Assembly: GCA_022844275.1 (NCBI GenBank)
Contig: JALHMB010000002.1
Coordinates: 806,001-870,000 of the forward strand
From: Hyphomicrobiaceae bacterium
GTDB taxonomy: Bacteria; Pseudomonadota; Alphaproteobacteria; Rhizobiales; Hyphomicrobiaceae
Direction of reading: 5' to 3'
Length of the DNA: 64,000 bases
The notes below the pieces were generated by a model that made no database searches, was not told the origin of the DNA, and worked only from the letters and a program-made list of their open reading frames with translations. Position numbers and translations under genes: made by a program. How positions within the stretch are numbered: position 1 is the stretch's first letter; each line of letters begins with the position of its first letter. Shown here piece by piece: positions 60,664 to 64,000 of the stretch.

Positions 60664-62058
60664 CTACGGATAGCAGTACGAATCCGACGAGCAGTCGCCG
60701 CCTTCGAGCCGCACTTGGTGTGGACGATGCGGTGCCGGCCATTCGACGAAGAACTTCGGATCAAAGGCGATGCCGCCGTTCGCATCGGCGTCGAGCTTCA
60801 CCATCCAACCTTCTATGCCATCCGGATAGAACTGCGGGTCGATGGCGCCGTAGAGCGAGTTCGTGAAATAGACGCGGCGACCATCGCGACTGATCTCCAC
60901 CATCTGCGGACCGCCACTCAGCTTGCCGTTCTTCGCGCCGGGATGCGTCGCTCTGGAGACGATCCCGCCAATGCGCACCTTGCCCGTGAGCTTTGGATTG
61001 AACGGGTCGGAGACATCGTACTGGTGCAGATCTCCGGTGCCCCAGCAGGCGACATAGAGGAACTTGTCATCCATGGAGAGGTCGATGTCGGTGACAAGTG
61101 GCGGTACCGCCTTGAAACCTTTGAGCAGCGGCGGCAGATCGTCCCCGCTCGCCGGTTCAGCCGGGATCTCGATCACTTTCTTCACAGCCCACTTGTCGCC
61201 GTCCTTGTACCAGGTCCAGATCGACGACGAGAGGTTCTCGAGGCTGATAACGCAATTGACGAAGCCGTAGGCCTTTGTCGGATCGTGCGCAGGACGCAGC
61301 TCGAACACGAGCTGGTACTTGTCGCCGAAGTCAATGGTCTGCAGGTGCTTGCGCTTGTGCAAGTCCCAGAAATGCAGGCGGCGCCCGTACTTCGCACCGA
61401 GCAGCACTTCAGGGATGAGACCATTCTCGAAAGTGTCCGGCGTGCCCCACTCGCTGGTGACGAGCGTGTCGTGGCCGAGATGCCACCAGGCATCGTAAGC
61501 GAAGTGCTGTGGGCCGCGATCCATCTCCCACTGTCCGCGCACGTCGAACGTCTCGTGGTCCATAAGGAAGATACCGCCGGGGCCTTTGCCCTCGCGATTA
61601 CCGAGCGCCGCGACGTAGATGCCCTCAGGCCCGCAATGGACCGTATGGGGCCGCGAGTAGCCGGCCTTGTCGGCCACCTCCTCGGGTTCGACGACTTTGA
61701 CGATCTTCGGGTTTCTCGGATCGGGCTTCGTGTCGAGGATATGAATGCGCGACGATCTGAGGCCCGGCACAACGAGGTAGCGCCGCTCGACATGAGCATG
61801 CGGCGCGTTGGGGCAGAGACACGACGAGCAGGCGTTCCAGCCGAAGTGATGCAGTTCGTCGCCGACGTTCGGCATCGCTGTTGAACCGATGATCTGCGAG
61901 TAGTTTGTCGAATTAGGATCGACGTCGACGACCGCCAGCGCATCCGGTGTCTTGCGATCAGGATCGAAGGCCGCGACATAGGCCAGTGTCTCTGGCGCAG
62001 CCTTCATGGCCATGCGAGGCGAGGGATAGAAACTTGGATCGGGTTTCCAGGTCGGCAT
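60664..62058 (-). CDS. Selenium-binding protein SBP56 family (methanethiol oxidase-like)
   Basis: The 464-residue beta-propeller protein has family marks: MPNVGDELHHFGWNACSSCL, SRPHTVHCGPEGIYVAALGN, GPQHFAYDAWWHLGHDTLVT (read in parts), TSEWGTPDTFENG, DIDLSMDDKFLYVACWGTGD and a C-terminal HPGAKNGKLSGGPQMVEIS. His residues in these segments match metal ligands expected in methanethiol oxidase. No signal peptide is present from ATG 62058 (GGAGAG upstream), unlike the exported MtoX described in Hyphomicrobium. It is followed by a His-rich membrane protein. Confidence 0.9.
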   Translation of the reverse strand: MPTWKPDPSFYPSPRMAMKAAPETLAYVAAFDPDRKTPDALAVVDVDPNSTNYSQIIGSTAMPNVGDELHHFGWNACSSCLCPNAPHAHVERRYLVVPGLRSSRIHILDTKPDPRNPKIVKVVEPEEVADKAGYSRPHTVHCGPEGIYVAALGNREGKGPGGIFLMDHETFDVRGQWEMDRGPQHFAYDAWWHLGHDTLVTSEWGTPDTFENGLIPEVLLGAKYGRRLHFWDLHKRKHLQTIDFGDKYQLVFELRPAHDPTKAYGFVNCVISLENLSSSIWTWYKDGDKWAVKKVIEIPAEPASGDDLPPLLKGFKAVPPLVTDIDLSMDDKFLYVACWGTGDLHQYDVSDPFNPKLTGKVRIGGIVSRATHPGAKNGKLSGGPQMVEISRDGRRVYFTNSLYGAIDPQFYPDGIEGWMVKLDADANGGIAFDPKFFVEWPAPHRPHQVRLEGGDCSSDSYCYP

Positions 62059-62628
62059 CTGATGCTCTCCTTTCGGCTTCCTCTTCCATGACGAACGCGT
62101 TGGCGGATCAAGCCGCCGGCACGCGTCGTCCAAAGGGCCACTCGCTCATCGATCCGGTCTGCGTTCTTGCCTGCACAGGCTCCTTGTGCACGCCGGATAT
62201 GGCGCGCGATCTCGGCGGCAACTTCTTCTGCACGCGTCAGCGCCGATGCGTATGCGCCAAGCCTCACGAGGACCGGGGCGTCTTGAGCGGCCTAAGCCGC
62301 GAGCGGTGTGTCCTCGTCGATGAGGCGCGGAAATCGAGCGGCGCCTTCGTGGTCCACCGAATGAGCGTCGACTGTAGCGCAGGCCGCGGGCTCGCGAAAG
62401 CGCCGGTTCTGCGAGAACGCCGGTCATCATAGGTTCACGGCACTCGGTCGGATCAGGCTGGTTCCTATATGAAATTCCTATACGAGTGCCTGCGCCCTCA
62501 TCTCGATTTCATATGCCGCTCTGGCCAAATTCTGCATCGGGCCGAGCCCTGAGGGCTCATGCCCGAAACCCGGGATTGTTGTTGCGGTCGAACCGCACGC
62601 AGTCCTTCGCAGATCGCAAGGAGCCTTC
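62059..62628. other. Intergenic region between SBP56-family gene and kdp operon
   Basis: About 570 bases between divergent operons. An open plus frame (62088-62432) encodes a Cys-rich 114-residue product without a ribosome site or known domain, so I do not call it. Near the kdp side are a direct repeat TTCCTATA (62462 and 62475) and a TATGAAAT/ATTTCATA inverted pair (62467 and 62505), a plausible regulator site. A GC hairpin (GGGC...GCCC) lies around 62536-62563. Confidence 0.45.
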
Positions 62629-62712
62629 ATGCTTGACGTGATCCTTCTGGTCGGAGGCCTCGGCTTCTTCGCCATCGCCATGGCTTACGCCTTTGGCTGC
62701 GAGCGTCTCTAA
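62629..62712 (+). CDS. 27-residue membrane peptide preceding kdpF
   Basis: ATG 62629 follows a strong AAGGAG site. The product (MLDVILLVGGLGFFAIAMAY then AFGCERL) is a single helix with an acidic start. A similar short peptide commonly precedes kdpF in Rhizobiales. It lies ten bases before kdpF and shares its operon. The role is unknown; it may assist the Kdp complex as KdpF does. Confidence 0.75.
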   Translation: MLDVILLVGGLGFFAIAMAYAFGCERL

Positions 62713-62722
62713 GGAGAACCCC

Positions 62723-62812
62723 ATGCTCGTCGAATATGTCCTCGGCGGCGCCGTCACGGCGGCGCTCCTGATCTACCTCGCCTATGCCCTGCTGCGTCCC
62801 GAGCGGTTCTGA
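62723..62812 (+). CDS. kdpF: Potassium-transporting ATPase subunit KdpF
   Basis: The 29-residue hydrophobic peptide ([20 protein letters not shown] then YALLRPERF) has the PERF end typical of KdpF. It stabilises the KdpABC complex. The start follows AAGGAG. KdpA begins 14 bases after its stop. Confidence 0.9.
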   Translation: MLVEYVLGGAVTAALLIYLAYALLRPERF

Positions 62813-62826
62813 GGGAGTGCGACGCC

Positions 62827-64000
62827 ATGACTCTCATTGGTTGGATGCAGATCCTCGTCTTCTGCACGCTCGTGGTTGCGCTCGCGAAGCCACTGGGTGG
62901 TTACATTACCCGCGTCTTCAACGGCGAACGCAACTTCCTCTCACCCATCCTGCTCCCTCTCGAAAGAGGCCTGTACGGGCTCGCAGGTATCGACGCCAAA
63001 CGCGAGCAGCACTGGCTCACTTATACGATCGCCATGCTGCTCTTCAACGCGATCGGCTTCGTCAGCCTTTATGCACTTTTGCGCTTTCAGGCGAACTTGC
63101 CGCTCAATCCTGCGGAGCAGGTGGCCGTCGCTCCGGATCTTGCTTTCAATACCGCCGTCAGCTTCGTCACGAACACCAACTGGCAGAACTACGGCGGCGA
63201 GACCACGATGTCCTACCTGACGCAGATGGTAGGGCTGACCGTTCAGAACTTCGTCTCGGCCGCGACCGGCATCGTGCTGGCCGTCGCGCTCATCCGCGGC
63301 TTTGCGCGGGCGTCGGCAGCAACGGTCGGCAACTTCTGGGCCGACATGACGCGCTGCACGCTCTATATCCTGCTGCCAATCTGCATCATCTTCACGCTTT
63401 TCCTAGTGTGGCAGGGAGTTCCACAGACACTCGGCGCATATGTCGATGCGACCACGCTCGAGGGCGCCAAGCAGAGCATAGCGGTCGGACCTGCAGCCTC
63501 GCAGATCGCCATCAAGATACTCGGCACCAACGGCGGCGGCTTCTTCAATGCCAACGCGGCGCATCCATTCGAGAACCCGACCTCGCTCTCGAACTTCGTG
63601 CAGATGCTGTCCATCTTCGCCATCGGCGCCGCACTGACCAACGCTTTCGGCCGCATGGTCGGAAACGAGCGCCAGGGCTGGGCCATCCTCGCTGCCATGG
63701 GCGTGCTGTTCGTCGCTGGCGTCACGGCGGCTTACTGGGCCGAAGCAAGCGGCAATGACGCCTTCACGGCACTGGGTCTTACCGGCGGCAACATGGAAGG
63801 CAAGGAAGTGCGCTTCGGCATCGTGGCATCCGCCCTGTTTGCTGTGGTCACGACCGCAGCCTCATGCGGTGCCGTCAACGCCATGCACGACAGCTTCACG
63901 GCGCTCGGTGGCATGATCCCACTCATCAACATGCAGCTCGGCGAGATCATCGTCGGCGGCGTCGGCGCCGGTCTCTACGGCATGCTCCTGTTCGTGGTGA
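62827..64000 (+). CDS. kdpA: Potassium-transporting ATPase subunit KdpA (3' end outside window)
   Basis: The first 391 residues are present and run off the edge. KdpA is the potassium channel-like subunit. Selectivity-filter loops are seen in [40 protein letters not shown] and [17 protein letters not shown]; a fourth lies outside. Ten or so membrane helices are expected in the full protein. KdpB, KdpC and probably KdpDE should follow. The operon is normally induced by potassium limitation. Confidence 0.96.
   Translation, partial: MTLIGWMQILVFCTLVVALAKPLGGYITRVFNGERNFLSPILLPLERGLYGLAGIDAKREQHWLTYTIAMLLFNAIGFVSLYALLRFQANLPLNPAEQVAVAPDLAFNTAVSFVTNTNWQNYGGETTMSYLTQMVGLTVQNFVSAATGIVLAVALIRGFARASAATVGNFWADMTRCTLYILLPICIIFTLFLVWQGVPQTLGAYVDATTLEGAKQSIAVGPAASQIAIKILGTNGGGFFNANAAHPFENPTSLSNFVQMLSIFAIGAALTNAFGRMVGNERQGWAILAAMGVLFVAGVTAAYWAEASGNDAFTALGLTGGNMEGKEVRFGIVASALFAVVTTAASCGAVNAMHDSFTALGGMIPLINMQLGEIIVGGVGAGLYGMLLFVV

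Noticed and set aside
60439-61884. 481-residue plus-strand frame opposite the SBP56-family gene
   Set aside because: Antisense shadow; no domain and the minus-strand protein is clearly identified.
62088-62432. Open plus-strand frame encoding a Cys-rich 114-residue product
   Set aside because: High third-position GC made it tempting, but there is no ribosome site, no recognised domain, and the frame overlaps the promoter side of the SBP56-family gene.

Overview
The window reads as chromosomal DNA of a high-GC alphaproteobacterium, most likely Hyphomicrobiales (Rhizobiales-like). This rests on an Ada/2OG-Fe(II) oxygenase pair, an HWE-family histidine kinase behind an EcfG-type promoter (GGAAC-N16-CGTT), many Tat-type leaders, a LivF/LivG/LivM-type transporter with an amidohydrolase, and a short ORF in front of kdpF. 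I cannot name the genus from sequence alone. No rRNA, convincing tRNA, CRISPR array, transposase or prophage gene was seen.

1-14.2 kb is mixed metabolism and housekeeping: alkylation-damage response (ada plus oxygenase), a MetE-core methyltransferase with a class II aldolase, and a divergent copper unit in which copA and csoR share a palindromic operator between overlapping promoters. It also holds a secreted TPR-CHAT protease-like protein with exact 46-residue repeats, a serine hydrolase, an SDR and a PEP-mutase-family lyase. 14.3-17 kb is a stress-sigma-driven single-domain response regulator with an HWE kinase. 17.4-24.8 kb is a GntR-regulated uptake and catabolic cluster: substrate-binding protein, permease, a fused permease-ATPase-ATPase protein, and a CodA-like amidohydrolase with altered catalytic residues.

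24.8-46 kb is an accessory envelope/stress region. It holds a HExxH metallopeptidase-like protein, a DUF202 protein with a heptad array, DUF1622, HdeD and an outer-membrane transporter-like protein. A long minus-strand run follows: formylglycine-generating enzyme, membrane protein, sulfatase, HAD phosphatase, DUF3302 and HlyD. Two HisKA_3 sensor kinases flank a single NarL-type regulator, with two tandem palindromes between one kinase and the regulator. Next come a DUF937/PRC-type protein, a secreted 20-residue-repeat protein beside an HtrA-like protease, and GlsB/YeaQ. This region is the best candidate for an undescribed system: a formylglycine sulfatase module plus a two-sensor/one-regulator circuit.

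46-52.6 kb is a B12 scavenging unit: cobalamin riboswitch, btuB, a tonB-like gene, cobT, cobC, cobS and a convergent cobP/cobU. 52.7-56 kb encodes an IorAB-type molybdenum hydroxylase with a diheme cytochrome c. 56-64 kb holds NDH-2, an L,D-transpeptidase, a LuxR-type regulator, a SBP56/methanethiol-oxidase-family protein with a membrane partner, and the start of the kdp potassium-uptake operon, which runs off the window in kdpA.
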